From assembly GCF_004016515.1 (NCBI RefSeq), contig NZ_SACT01000001.1, forward strand, positions 372,001 through 436,000: a stretch of 64,000 nt of DNA. Reading direction: 5' to 3'. This DNA is from Rubrivivax albus (GTDB lineage Bacteria; Pseudomonadota; Gammaproteobacteria; Burkholderiales; Burkholderiaceae_C). Shown piece by piece: positions 30,646 to 39,270 of this stretch. The notes below the pieces were generated by a model. That model saw only the letters and a program-made list of their open reading frames with translations. It was not told the DNA's origin and ran no database searches. A program made the position numbers and the translations under genes. Within the stretch, counting starts at the first letter, position 1. Every line of letters starts with the position of its first letter.

Positions 30646-32073
30646 ATGACCTTCGGCCAATTCCTGTCCATCCTCCGGGCCCGCTGGTGGGTGGTGCTGC
30701 TGGTGCTGGGCCTCACGGTGGCCACCACCGTCGTCGTCAGCCTGCTGCTGCCCAAGCAGTACACCGCCACCGCCAGCGTCGTCGTCGACTTCAAGCCCGA
30801 CCCCATCAGCGCGGCCGTGTTCGGCGGCATGCCCAGCCCGGCGGTGATGGCCACGCAGGTGGACATCCTGACCAGCGAGCGCGTGGCGCTGCGCGTGGTG
30901 CAGGCCAACCGCCTGTCGGAGAACCCGCAGATCCGCCAGCAGTGGCAGGACGAGACTGGCGGCGAGGGCACCGTGGAGCAGTGGCTGATCACGCTGTTCC
31001 AGAAGAGCCTGGACGTGCAGCCCTCGCGCGAGAGCAGCGTCATCCGCGTGGGCTACCAGGCGCCGGACCCGCGTTTCGCGGCGGGCATGGCCAACGCCTT
31101 CGTGCAGGCCTACGTGGACACGTCGCTGGCGCTGCGCGTGAACCCGGCACGCCAGTACAGCGGCTTCTTCGACCAGCAGGTCAAGGACAGCCGCGAGGCC
31201 CTGGAGAAGGCGCAGAGCCGCCTCAGCGCATTCCAGCGCGCCAACGGCATCATCGCCACCGACGAGCGGCTGGACGTGGAGAACGCGCGCCTGAACGAGC
31301 TGAGCTCGCAGCTGGTGGCGCTGCAGGCCGTGGCCGCGGAATCGCGCAGCCGCCAGGCGCAGGCGAATTCCGCCGCGGGTGACCGCATCCAGGAGGTGCT
31401 GGCCAACCCCGTGATCAACCAGCTCAAGGCCGACATCACCCGCGCCGAGGTGCAGATCAAGCAGCTGACCGCGCGGCTGGGCGAGGCCCACCCGCAGGTG
31501 GTGGAGGCGCGTGGCAGCCTGGCCGAACTGCGCAGCCGGCTCGACGCCGAGACCCGCCGCGTCACCGGCGGCGTCACCGTGACCAGCACCATCAACACCC
31601 AGCGCGAGGCCCAGGTGCGCGCGGCGCTGGAGGCCCAGCGCGCGCAGGTGCTGCGCATGAAGACCGTGCGCGACGAAGGCCTGGTGCTGCAGCGCGAGGT
31701 GGAGAACGCCCAGCGCACCTACGACGCCGTGCAGGCCCGCCTGGCGCAGAGCAGCCTGGAGAGCCAGACCACGCAGAGCAACGTCAACGTGCTCACGCAG
31801 GCCGTGCCGCCGCTGGAGCCGTCCAGCCCCAACATCCCGCTGAACGTGGCGCTGTCGGTGTTCCTGGGCGGCCTGCTGGCCGTCGGTACCGCGCTGCTGC
31901 TGGAGTTGATGGACCGCCGCGTGCGCAGCGTGGACGACGTCATCGCCGCGCTGGACCTGCCCGTGATCGGTGTGCTGCCCAAGCCCGGTGCCAAGCGCTG
32001 GTCGGCCGGCAAGGCCCTGCCCATGCAGCAGCGGTTGATGCCGCCCCTGCCGCCCGCCGCCAAGGAAGCCTGA
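30646..32073 (+). CDS. epsF: Polysaccharide chain-length determinant EpsF (Wzz family)
   Basis: This 475-residue polysaccharide co-polymerase has an N-terminal membrane helix (residues 14-36, WWVVLLVLGLTVATTVVVSL), a large periplasmic coiled-coil region (residues 180-370, rich in Glu, Gln, Arg and Ala), and a C-terminal helix (LNVALSVFLGGLLAVGTALL) followed by LMDRRVRSVDDV. It sets chain length and bridges to EpsE. It lies 16 bp after epsE and 15 bp before epsG. Confidence 0.94.
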   Translation: MTFGQFLSILRARWWVVLLVLGLTVATTVVVSLLLPKQYTATASVVVDFKPDPISAAVFGGMPSPAVMATQVDILTSERVALRVVQANRLSENPQIRQQWQDETGGEGTVEQWLITLFQKSLDVQPSRESSVIRVGYQAPDPRFAAGMANAFVQAYVDTSLALRVNPARQYSGFFDQQVKDSREALEKAQSRLSAFQRANGIIATDERLDVENARLNELSSQLVALQAVAAESRSRQAQANSAAGDRIQEVLANPVINQLKADITRAEVQIKQLTARLGEAHPQVVEARGSLAELRSRLDAETRRVTGGVTVTSTINTQREAQVRAALEAQRAQVLRMKTVRDEGLVLQREVENAQRTYDAVQARLAQSSLESQTTQSNVNVLTQAVPPLEPSSPNIPLNVALSVFLGGLLAVGTALLLELMDRRVRSVDDVIAALDLPVIGVLPKPGAKRWSAGKALPMQQRLMPPLPPAAKEA

Positions 32074-32088
32074 AGGCGCGAACTGAAC

Positions 32089-33033
32089 ATGGCCAAATTC
32101 AAAGACTCCTCGCCGGCGGTGGACGTGCTCGGCCCCGACAGCATGATGCCGCCCGCGGCGGGCAGCGTCGATGCCGACGCCGATCTGCGCGACCGCAGCA
32201 TCGGCGACATCCTGGCCGAGCTGCGCAACCTCAGCGCCGAGCAGGTGGAGAAGGTGCTGCAGCACCAGCGCAGCAAGGGCGTGCGCTTCGGCGAGGCCGC
32301 GGTGGCGCTGGGCCTGGCCAGCCGCGACGACGTGCTCTACGCGCTGGCCCAGCAGTTCCACTACCCCTACGCGCCGGACGAGCAGAAGAAGGTCAGCCCC
32401 GAGCTGGTGATGCTGCGCGAACCCTTCGGCCCCCGCGCCGAGGCGTTCCGGGCCCTGCGCAGCCAGGTCATGATGCGGGTGTGGGCCGGCCCGGTGGGCA
32501 TCGGCGAGCGTGCCGCGCTGGCCGTCATCAGCCCCGACAGCGGCGACGGCAAGAGCTACACCGCCGCCAACCTGGCGGTGGCCCTGGCCCAGCTGGGCGG
32601 CGGGCGCACGCTGCTGGTGGACGCCAACATGCGCAACCCGCGTCAGCACGAGATCTTCGCGCTGAAGGCGGCCAACGGGCTGTCCAGCGTGCTCAGCGGC
32701 CGCAGCGACAGCCAGGTCATCCAGCAGATTGCCGACGTACCGAGCCTGTTCGTGATGCCGGTGGGCACCACCCCCCCGAATCCGCTGGAACTTGTGGAGC
32801 GCCCGGCATTCAACTTGCTCATGCGCGAGCTCACCAGCAAGTTCGACCACGTGGTGGTCGACACCCCCGCGGCCACCCACGGGTCCGACGCCGGCGTCAT
32901 TGCCGCGCGCTGCGGCGCCGCCGTCATCGTCGCCCACCGCCATGCCAGCCGCGTGGCCGGTCTGCAGGAGCTGCTGGGCTCGATGGCCGGCAGTGCGCTG
33001 CGGGTGGCGGGGGTGGTGTTGAACGAGCGCTGA
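32089..33033 (+). CDS. epsG: Chain-length determinant ATPase/tyrosine kinase-like EpsG
   Basis: This 314-residue cytoplasmic P-loop protein of the BY-kinase/MinD type has Walker A SPDSGDGKS (148-156), Walker A' TLLVDANMRNP (D178) and Walker B VVVDTPA. Residues about 37-95 resemble the N-terminal domain of GspE/MshE ATPases (GDILAELRNLSAEQVEKVLQ), a fold that binds c-di-GMP in some relatives. The protein ends GVVLNER with no tyrosine cluster, so classical C-terminal autophosphorylation is doubtful. It should act with EpsF to control polymer export. Confidence 0.92.
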   Translation: MAKFKDSSPAVDVLGPDSMMPPAAGSVDADADLRDRSIGDILAELRNLSAEQVEKVLQHQRSKGVRFGEAAVALGLASRDDVLYALAQQFHYPYAPDEQKKVSPELVMLREPFGPRAEAFRALRSQVMMRVWAGPVGIGERAALAVISPDSGDGKSYTAANLAVALAQLGGGRTLLVDANMRNPRQHEIFALKAANGLSSVLSGRSDSQVIQQIADVPSLFVMPVGTTPPNPLELVERPAFNLLMRELTSKFDHVVVDTPAATHGSDAGVIAARCGAAVIVAHRHASRVAGLQELLGSMAGSALRVAGVVLNER

Positions 33034-33054
33034 GAAACTACCAGCCGTCTCGTC

Positions 33055-33357
33055 ATGCGCCTGACCTACCAGCAGACCCGTCACATCGTGGCCACGGCGC
33101 AGCGGCACTTCGGCCTAGATGCGCGCGTGGCGCTGTCAGGTTCGTGGCTGGATGACGCTGTGCGCAATGGCGATGTCGACCTGCTGGAGGAAGCCCCGGC
33201 GCCACCCACCCTGGAGCAGCGAGCGCTGGCCACGATGGAGCTGGAAGGCGTGCTGCAACTGCCCGTGGACATCCTGGCCGTGCGGCATTGCGATGTCGGC
33301 AGCGCCTTTGTGCAGGCTGTGCGTCCGCGGGCGGTGTCGATGGAATTGGTGGCATGA
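33055..33357 (+). CDS. MNT-type nucleotidyltransferase antitoxin
   Basis: This 100-residue minimal nucleotidyltransferase has the GS...DxD signature GSWLDDAVRNGDVDL (GS, then 9 residues, then DVD), followed by a C-terminal VDILAVRH segment. In type VII toxin-antitoxin systems such proteins AMPylate a Tyr of the partner HEPN toxin to neutralise it. It overlaps the next frame as ATGA, as expected for such a pair. It lies 21 bp after epsG and interrupts the usual epsG-exosortase adjacency. Base composition is somewhat lower in GC than epsDEFG. Confidence 0.82.
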   Translation: MRLTYQQTRHIVATAQRHFGLDARVALSGSWLDDAVRNGDVDLLEEAPAPPTLEQRALATMELEGVLQLPVDILAVRHCDVGSAFVQAVRPRAVSMELVA

Positions 33358-33898
33358 CTGCGCAACCGCTTCAGATCGAGCGTCAGTATCTGGTCCAGTT
33401 GCTGGAGGCTGTTAAACGCTGCTGCTTCCACCTGCATGCCAGTGCGCGCAAGCTGCCGTGGCTGCTGAACGGCCAGTTCCTTTACGCGCGCCGTAACGAC
33501 ACCGATCTCTTCGAGGCCATGGCGGCTTTCAACGAGTACTTTGCCAAGCTGCGGGACACCCAGGGTGCGGTCTTGCGCCACGCTGCACTGCTGATGGGCG
33601 AAACCACCTCACCGCTCATGCGCTCGCGACACTGTTCGAGAAACTTGGCGTCATCGAATCGGTGGCGGGTTGGCAACTGTCCCGCACGGTGCGCAACCTT
33701 TCAGTGCACGACTACGACACCGACTACGCCGTGATCGCCGAGCACTTCAACCAGTTGAACACGCTGCGGCCGGCCGTGCTGGCTTCGGCTAGCCGACTGA
33801 TGGCCGTATGCGCCGCTGATCTGCAAGTTTTGGCTGCCACAGACGACTTCACGGCCGAGTTCCAAGTCGTTCTGTCTGAAACCGGAGTTGCTGCGTGA
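33354..33898 (+). pseudogene. HEPN-type toxin, frameshifted
   Basis: The first 83 codons (MTAQPLQIERQYLVQLLEAV... up to HAALLMGE at 33602) continue in another frame from 33602 (NHLTAHALATLFEKLGVIES) to the stop at 33898. Adding one A to the GAAAC run at 33601-33603 would restore a 181-residue protein. The second part holds RNLSVHDY, which matches the R-x4-H-x-Y catalytic motif of HEPN RNases of MNT/HEPN systems. As sequenced the toxin is broken, unless a -1 ribosomal slip occurs or the base is a sequencing error. The unrestored first frame ends at 33734. Confidence 0.78.
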
Positions 33899-33953
33899 AG
33901 GCGTCGGACGTCGTGCGCCTGATACAGCCGCGTTGTCACCGATGGGGGCCCTG

Positions 33954-34871
33954 ATGAGCGTCGTGCGAGACACCACGGCCGCACGTCAGCTGGCAGAAAA
34001 GCGGCCGCTTATCCCGCCGGGTGCTGACCTGTTGGTGCTGGGCTTGTTGCTGCTGGCCTTCGTGGCCATGTATGCGCCCAGCTACCTGCTGTTGGCCGAG
34101 CGCATCTGGCCTACCGACGAACAGGGCCACGGCCCCATCATCCTCGCGGTCAGTCTTTGGTTGCTGTTTTCCAAGCGCTACGAATTAGCAGCTCTTGAGT
34201 CCAAGGGCCAACCGGCGTGGGGTTACACGGTGCTCGGCTTCGGTGTGTTGTTGTATGCGGTCGGCCGCTCGCAATACATCATGTTCTTCGAGATCGTCTC
34301 GCAGATCGTCGTGCTTGCCGGCCTGGTGCTGTTGTTCAGAGGGCGGGCCGGGCTAAGGCTGGTGTGGTTTCCGCTCTTCTTCCTGCTCTTCATGGTGCCA
34401 CTGCCCGGCTCAGTCGTGGCCAGCGTCACCGGCCCGCTGAAGTCGGCGGTGTCTGCTGTGGCCGCCAGCCTGCTGCATTCGTTGGGCTACCCGCTGGGCC
34501 GCAGTGGTGTCGTGCTCACCGTGGGGCCCTATCAGCTGCTGGTGGCTGATGCGTGTGCGGGCCTCAACAGCATGTTCACGCTGGAGGCGCTGGGCCTGCT
34601 CTACATGAACCTTATGGGCTACACGAACGCCGTACGCAACGTCGTGTTGGCCGTGCTGATCATTCCCATTTCCTTCGCGGCCAACATCGTGCGGGTGATG
34701 ATCCTCGTACTTGTCACGTACCACTTTGGGGACGAAGCTGGGCAGGGCTTTGTGCATGACTTCGCCGGCATGGTGCTGTTCCTGGTGGGCTTGGTCCTGA
34801 TGCTGGCTACGGACAAACTATTGGCGTTGTTCTTCCGCGGCAAGAATCAGCGGTCCGGGTTGGCGGCATGA
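33954..34871 (+). CDS. xrtB: Exosortase B
   Basis: This 305-residue inner-membrane protein has about eight membrane segments and the exosortase catalytic residues: Cys201 (ADACAGLNSMF), Arg247 (NIVRVMIL) and His268 (HDFAG). The segment WPTDEQGHGPIILAVSLWLL is characteristic of the XrtB type. Exosortases process PEP-CTERM tails and release or anchor surface proteins during EPS production. ATG 33954 has GGGGG about 8 bases upstream; ATG 33942 is in frame. It overlaps epsI by 4 bases. A candidate substrate is the protease at 10514-11590. Confidence 0.95.
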   Translation: MSVVRDTTAARQLAEKRPLIPPGADLLVLGLLLLAFVAMYAPSYLLLAERIWPTDEQGHGPIILAVSLWLLFSKRYELAALESKGQPAWGYTVLGFGVLLYAVGRSQYIMFFEIVSQIVVLAGLVLLFRGRAGLRLVWFPLFFLLFMVPLPGSVVASVTGPLKSAVSAVAASLLHSLGYPLGRSGVVLTVGPYQLLVADACAGLNSMFTLEALGLLYMNLMGYTNAVRNVVLAVLIIPISFAANIVRVMILVLVTYHFGDEAGQGFVHDFAGMVLFLVGLVLMLATDKLLALFFRGKNQRSGLAA

Positions 34872-35557
34872 ACACGTCCCTGAAGCGCAGAGGCTTCGTG
34901 GCTGCGGCCATGATGTTCGGTGGTGCCGGCTTGGCTGTCGCAATGCGGCCCACCCGACACATGGCCGACGAGATCGGCATGCCAGACCTGGAACAGATTT
35001 TTCCGAAGCAGTTCGGAGACTGGCAGGTGGACACCAACACCCCAATCATCCTGCCATCGCCCGATGTGCAGGCGCTGCTGGACAAAATCTACAACCAGGT
35101 GCTGGCCCGCACCTACGTCAACAGACAGGGCCAGCGCATCATGCTCAGCGTGGCCTACGGCGGCGACCAGAGCGATGGCACCAGTGCGCACCGGCCTGAG
35201 GTCTGCTACCCGGCGCAAGGGTTTGTCATCACCACCAACCGCCTGGCCACGGTGCCGCTGCCGCAGAAGGGGCTGCCGGTGCGTCAGCTGATGAGCAAGC
35301 TGGGGCAGCGCAGCGAACCCATCACCTACTGGGTTGTCGTGGGTGGCGATGTGGTGACTACTGGCATAGGGCAGAAGCTGGCACAGATGCGCTACGGTGT
35401 GCGCGGCGTCATCGCCGATGGCATGTTGGTGCGCGTGTCCAGCATCGACCCCGACATGGCCAAGGGTCATGCCCTGCAAGCCCGCTTTGTCCTGGACCTC
35501 GCGAGCCAGATGGCACCGGCAGCCGCTGAGAGGGTGTTCGGCAGTTCCAGGGCATGA
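34868..35557 (+). CDS. epsI: EpsI, exosortase B-associated protein
   Basis: This 229-residue protein has an N-terminal signal anchor (MNTSLKRRGFVAAAMMFGGA) and the EpsI (DUF3485) domain: FPKQFGDWQVDTNTPIILPS, LARTYVNRQGQRIMLSVAYG, then SAHRPEVCYPAQGF. It is probably periplasmic. EpsI is either a separate gene next to, or fused with, exosortases; its molecular role is unknown. The ATGA overlap with xrtB implies coupled translation. Confidence 0.93.
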   Translation: MNTSLKRRGFVAAAMMFGGAGLAVAMRPTRHMADEIGMPDLEQIFPKQFGDWQVDTNTPIILPSPDVQALLDKIYNQVLARTYVNRQGQRIMLSVAYGGDQSDGTSAHRPEVCYPAQGFVITTNRLATVPLPQKGLPVRQLMSKLGQRSEPITYWVVVGGDVVTTGIGQKLAQMRYGVRGVIADGMLVRVSSIDPDMAKGHALQARFVLDLASQMAPAAAERVFGSSRA

Positions 35558-35621
35558 CACGCGCTCACGGTGCCCGCGTGTGCAATCCGGTCTGCCGTGG
35601 GGCAAACGCCGCCAGTTGCGT

Positions 35622-36863
35622 ATGAAGCGCAATTTCCTCTACACCGCGGTGTCTGTCGGCAGCCGCCTGTTGGTGGGCCTGCTGCTGTTTCTGCTGCTGG
35701 CGCGCCTGTGGGGGCCGGCGCAGTTCGGCTTGTTCAGCTTTGTTTTCAGTGTCAGCGCGTTGCTGGTGCTGCTGGTGGACTTTGGCTTCGCCGTCTATCT
35801 GTTGCGTGAGGTAGCTGCCACGCCCGCAGACGCTGCGCGCCTGATTGCTGAGGCATTTCGCGCCAAGCTATTGCTGATGGCAGTGGCCATTGCGCTGCTC
35901 GTCGTGGCGGGGGCTGCCATCGGCGCATCCACATTGCCGCCTGATTTGGTAGTGCCGCTCTTTCTGGCGGCACTGGCGATGTCGTTTTCCGACTTCTTCG
36001 TGGCGCCGCTGCGGGCGTTGGACCGGTTCGACCTGGAGGCACGCCTGGTAACCATGGCCAATGCCTTGCAGTTCGTGCTGGCGGGCTTGGTGGCCTGGCA
36101 GGGCGGATCACCGATGCAAGTTGCGTGGGCCATGGTGGTGTCTCGCTGTGTCTACCTGGCGCTGGCGTGGCGTGCCGCTCGCAAGGTGGTCCCGCTGCTG
36201 CGCCTGCGTGACCCGGTGGCGATCGGGCCGCTGCCGACGCTGCGCCGCGCATGGCCCTATGGCGTCGACGGCATTCTGGTCACAGCCTGGAACCAATTGG
36301 ACGTGGTAGCAGTGCGCGTGCTGTTTGGTACACAGGCCGTGGGCCTTTACAGTGCCGGGCAAAAGGTGGTGCTTGGGGTCGGCGCTTTGGCGCCGGTGGT
36401 GGGCAACGTGATGATTCCTCGGCTGTCGCGACTGGCTGCCGTTGGCGATCGCACCTTCTGGAAGACAGCCGCGAAGACGGGCGCGCTGATGGGCTTCATC
36501 GGTGCAGCCTTTGGCCTGCCACTCATGCTGTTTGCGCAGCCGCTGGCCGACTTGATGTTCGGTCAGTCGTTTCAGGGGTTGGCCGGGCTGCTGCCCTTGT
36601 TTGGTGGTGTGCTGCTGCTGCGCTACGTGGCCGCCAGCGCAGGCGTCGTCATCACGGCCGTCGGCTTCCAGTCGCGCCGCGTGGTGGTTCAGTTGGTGGG
36701 TTTGGGCACGGTGGCATGCCTGTTGCCTGTGCTGGCCGCCCAGCAAGGACAACTGAGTGACTTTGTTGCCGTCTTCATGTTCGGGCAGGGGGCCATGACT
36801 TTGGGCTACTTCTGGTGGCTTTGGCGCTATCGAACCGGGCGCACCGCCCGCGACGCACGATGA
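35622..36863 (+). CDS. Polysaccharide flippase (MOP/Wzx-type)
   Basis: This 413-residue protein has about 12 membrane segments and the polysaccharide-synthase N-terminal pattern LLLFLLLARLWGPAQFGLFS, then FVFSVSALLVLLVDFGFAVY. By family it flips the lipid-linked repeat unit to the periplasm. ATG 35622 gives the family start but has no clear Shine-Dalgarno; GTG 35580 in the same frame adds 14 residues. It lies 64 bp after epsI and overlaps the next gene by 4 bases. Confidence 0.9.
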   Translation: MKRNFLYTAVSVGSRLLVGLLLFLLLARLWGPAQFGLFSFVFSVSALLVLLVDFGFAVYLLREVAATPADAARLIAEAFRAKLLLMAVAIALLVVAGAAIGASTLPPDLVVPLFLAALAMSFSDFFVAPLRALDRFDLEARLVTMANALQFVLAGLVAWQGGSPMQVAWAMVVSRCVYLALAWRAARKVVPLLRLRDPVAIGPLPTLRRAWPYGVDGILVTAWNQLDVVAVRVLFGTQAVGLYSAGQKVVLGVGALAPVVGNVMIPRLSRLAAVGDRTFWKTAAKTGALMGFIGAAFGLPLMLFAQPLADLMFGQSFQGLAGLLPLFGGVLLLRYVAASAGVVITAVGFQSRRVVVQLVGLGTVACLLPVLAAQQGQLSDFVAVFMFGQGAMTLGYFWWLWRYRTGRTARDAR

Positions 36864-38029
36864 ACGTGATTACTGTCGGCCTGCTCTGGCACAGCATCGA
36901 CTCCGCCAACCTGGGTGTGGGTGCACTCACCCATGGCCAGATGCATCTGGTGGCACAGGCTGCGCGGGCCGCTGGTGTTCAAGTGCGCTTCATCATCATC
37001 GGCTGGGCACGTGATGGCGCCCAAGCGGGAGATTCGCGTGTCGTCGATGTGTGCCAGGTCAATGGCAAGCGCCTGCTCGGTCTGGACGGACGGCTCGGGC
37101 AATGCCTGGCGAAGTGCGACCTGGTGCTTGACATCGGCGAGGGCGACAGCTTCTCCGACATCTACGGTTGGAAGCGGCTGGTCTTCCTGATCGGCACCAA
37201 GCTGCGTGCCGCTCGCCATGGCCGCAAGTTGGTGTTGAGCCCGCAGACTTTGGGGCCTTTCAAGCACCCGCTGGCGGCTTGGTGGGCTGACATCGCCATG
37301 CGCCGCGCCAATCTGGTTTGCGCCCGCGATGGCTTGTCCACCCGATACTTCGAATCCCGCGAGCTCGCCACACCGTTCCTGGAAGCGATAGACGTCGCGT
37401 TCGCCCTTCCTTTCGAACGAACCGTCTCACCGCCCTTGCCGGTGCGCGTTGGCATCAATGTGTCGGGTCTGCTGTGGGCGGGCGGCTACTCGGGTGATAA
37501 CCAGTTTGGCCTGGCGCTGGACTACCGGCGGACCATGCATGCGCTGGTGCGCCACTTCAAGGCCTTGCCCGATGTTCAGGTGGTGCTGGTGCCTCACGTG
37601 GTGACAGCCGACCGCCTGGCCGAGGACGACTTGCGTGCGTCTCAGGCGGTGGCCGCGGAGCATCCGGGCGTCGAGGTGGCGGGGCCGTTTGATTCGCCCA
37701 TGCAGGCCAAGAGCTTCATCTCCGGCATGCACTTTTTCCTGGGCGCGCGCATGCACGCCTGCATCGCGGCGTTTTCTTCGGGTGTGCCTTGCGTGCCCAT
37801 GGCCTACAGCCGCAAGTTCACCGGACTGTTCAACTCGCTGGGCTACGGCGAGGTGGCCGACTGCACCCGGGAAGATCAGGCCACCGTGCTGGCTCGCATC
37901 TGCCGCGCTTTCGACCGCCGCCAGGAGCTTCAGACCCTGGTGGACGACGGCAATGGCCAAGCGCAGCAGCGACTGGCGAGCTACCGTGATGCGCTGACTG
38001 TCTTGTTGGAAGGGGTGATGCGTGGTTGA
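36860..38029 (+). CDS. Polysaccharide pyruvyl transferase family protein
   Basis: This 389-residue protein has a GT-B-like pyruvyltransferase fold: NLGVGALTHGQMHLV near the start, CDLVLDIGEGDSFSDIYGWK, LVLSPQTLGPF, GISMH-like segment ISGMHFFLGARMHACIAAFS, and VPCVPMAYSRKFTGLFNSLG. By family it would add a pyruvate ketal to a sugar of the polymer using phosphoenolpyruvate. The ATGA overlap with the flippase and the 8-base overlap with the following FrhB-like gene show tight coupling. Confidence 0.9.
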   Translation: MNVITVGLLWHSIDSANLGVGALTHGQMHLVAQAARAAGVQVRFIIIGWARDGAQAGDSRVVDVCQVNGKRLLGLDGRLGQCLAKCDLVLDIGEGDSFSDIYGWKRLVFLIGTKLRAARHGRKLVLSPQTLGPFKHPLAAWWADIAMRRANLVCARDGLSTRYFESRELATPFLEAIDVAFALPFERTVSPPLPVRVGINVSGLLWAGGYSGDNQFGLALDYRRTMHALVRHFKALPDVQVVLVPHVVTADRLAEDDLRASQAVAAEHPGVEVAGPFDSPMQAKSFISGMHFFLGARMHACIAAFSSGVPCVPMAYSRKFTGLFNSLGYGEVADCTREDQATVLARICRAFDRRQELQTLVDDGNGQAQQRLASYRDALTVLLEGVMRG

Positions 38030-39239
38030 AGCCACCCTGGCCAGCATCGTCAACGATGGCTTGTGCACGGGTTGCGGCGCGTGTGCTGCCGTTTTGCCGC
38101 CTGGGCGCGTGCGGATGGCGCTGGATGAGCAGGGCTTTCTTCGGCCGCGCGCTGAACAGGCCTTGTCGACTGCTGACCAGGAGGCGGTACGTCAGGTGTG
38201 CCCCGGCATCGGCTTGACGCACGAAAACGGGGTATCGGCTGCAGGTGTGGCCTATCACCCGGTGTGGGGCCCGGTGGCGTCACTCTGGGCCGGACATGCC
38301 ACCGACCCCGACATCCGGCGCCGCGCCTCGTCGGGTGGGGTGCTGTCTGCACTGTTGATTCACCTGCTGGAGAGCAGACAGGTCGACTTCGTGCTGCATG
38401 TGCGCGCGGCAACCGATGACCCGCTGCGCAACGACGCCGTCATCAGCACCACGCGCGACGAGGTGGCGCAGGGCGCCGGCTCACGCTACGCGCCTGCCGC
38501 ACCCGTGGAACTCCTGCCCCAAGCCCTGGCACGGCCTGGTCGGTTTGCGTTCGTGGGCAAGCCCTGCGATGTGGCCGCGGTTCGCATGATGATGCTGCGC
38601 GACCCGGCCCTTGCGCAGCGCATTCCGTTTCTGCTGTCGTTCATGTGCGCCGGCACGCCCAGCCTGCGCGGCACGCATGAGGTGTTGCAGCGCATGGACG
38701 TTCCAGCGGCCCAAGTCGTGCAGTTTCGCTACCGCGGCGATGGCTGGCCGGGGCTGACCCGTGCCGAGTCGCGGGACGGCAGCGTGGCCACGATGGACTA
38801 CAACACCTCTTGGGGCACGATCCTCAACCGGCACTTGCAGCCCCGGTGCAAGCTGTGTGCCGATGGCACCGGGGAGTTCGCCGATGTCGTGTGCGCGGAT
38901 GCCTGGTACGGGAAGGATGGATACCCGGACTTTGCTGAGCGTGAGGGGCGCAGCCTCGTATTGGCGCGCACTGCGGCGGGACGCGAACTACTGAACGGCG
39001 CCGTTTCTGCAGTTGTCCTGGAGCCCTTTGACATTCAGAGTTTGCACGGGCTTCAGCCTTACCAATTCTTCAGAAAGGGCTGCCTGATTGCCAGGTTGGG
39101 TGCCATGCGCCTGGCCGGCAGGGTCGTGCCAAGCTATGCCGGCCTGCAATTGCGGGCGGCTGCCCGGCAGATACCGGTTCGCAGGTTTGCCAAAGAGTTC
39201 TTGGGCACGCTGCGGCGATGTATCACTGGCCGCATGTAG
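38022..39239 (+). CDS. FrhB-like (F420 hydrogenase beta family) protein of EPS cluster
   Basis: This 405-residue protein has an N-terminal ferredoxin-like site C15-TG-C18-GA-C21 and the FrhB/FdhB domains: RRASSGGVLSALLIHLLESR, GKPCDVAAVRMMM, SFMCAGTPS and CKLCADGTGEFADVVCADAW. The usual fourth cysteine of the first cluster motif is missing (CAAVLPP instead of CxxxCP). Genes of this type often sit next to pyruvyl transferases in polysaccharide clusters, but their reaction is not established. GTG 38022 has AAGGGG upstream. Confidence 0.85.
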   Translation: MVEATLASIVNDGLCTGCGACAAVLPPGRVRMALDEQGFLRPRAEQALSTADQEAVRQVCPGIGLTHENGVSAAGVAYHPVWGPVASLWAGHATDPDIRRRASSGGVLSALLIHLLESRQVDFVLHVRAATDDPLRNDAVISTTRDEVAQGAGSRYAPAAPVELLPQALARPGRFAFVGKPCDVAAVRMMMLRDPALAQRIPFLLSFMCAGTPSLRGTHEVLQRMDVPAAQVVQFRYRGDGWPGLTRAESRDGSVATMDYNTSWGTILNRHLQPRCKLCADGTGEFADVVCADAWYGKDGYPDFAEREGRSLVLARTAAGRELLNGAVSAVVLEPFDIQSLHGLQPYQFFRKGCLIARLGAMRLAGRVVPSYAGLQLRAAARQIPVRRFAKEFLGTLRRCITGRM

Positions 39240-39270
39240 TGGGCCTGCTGGACGGTATGAACCACCGGAA

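Noticed and set aside
33600..33610. Programmed -1 frameshift in the HEPN gene
   Set aside because: The run GAAAC is not a classical slippery heptamer and no stimulatory structure is evident; mutation or sequencing error is simpler.
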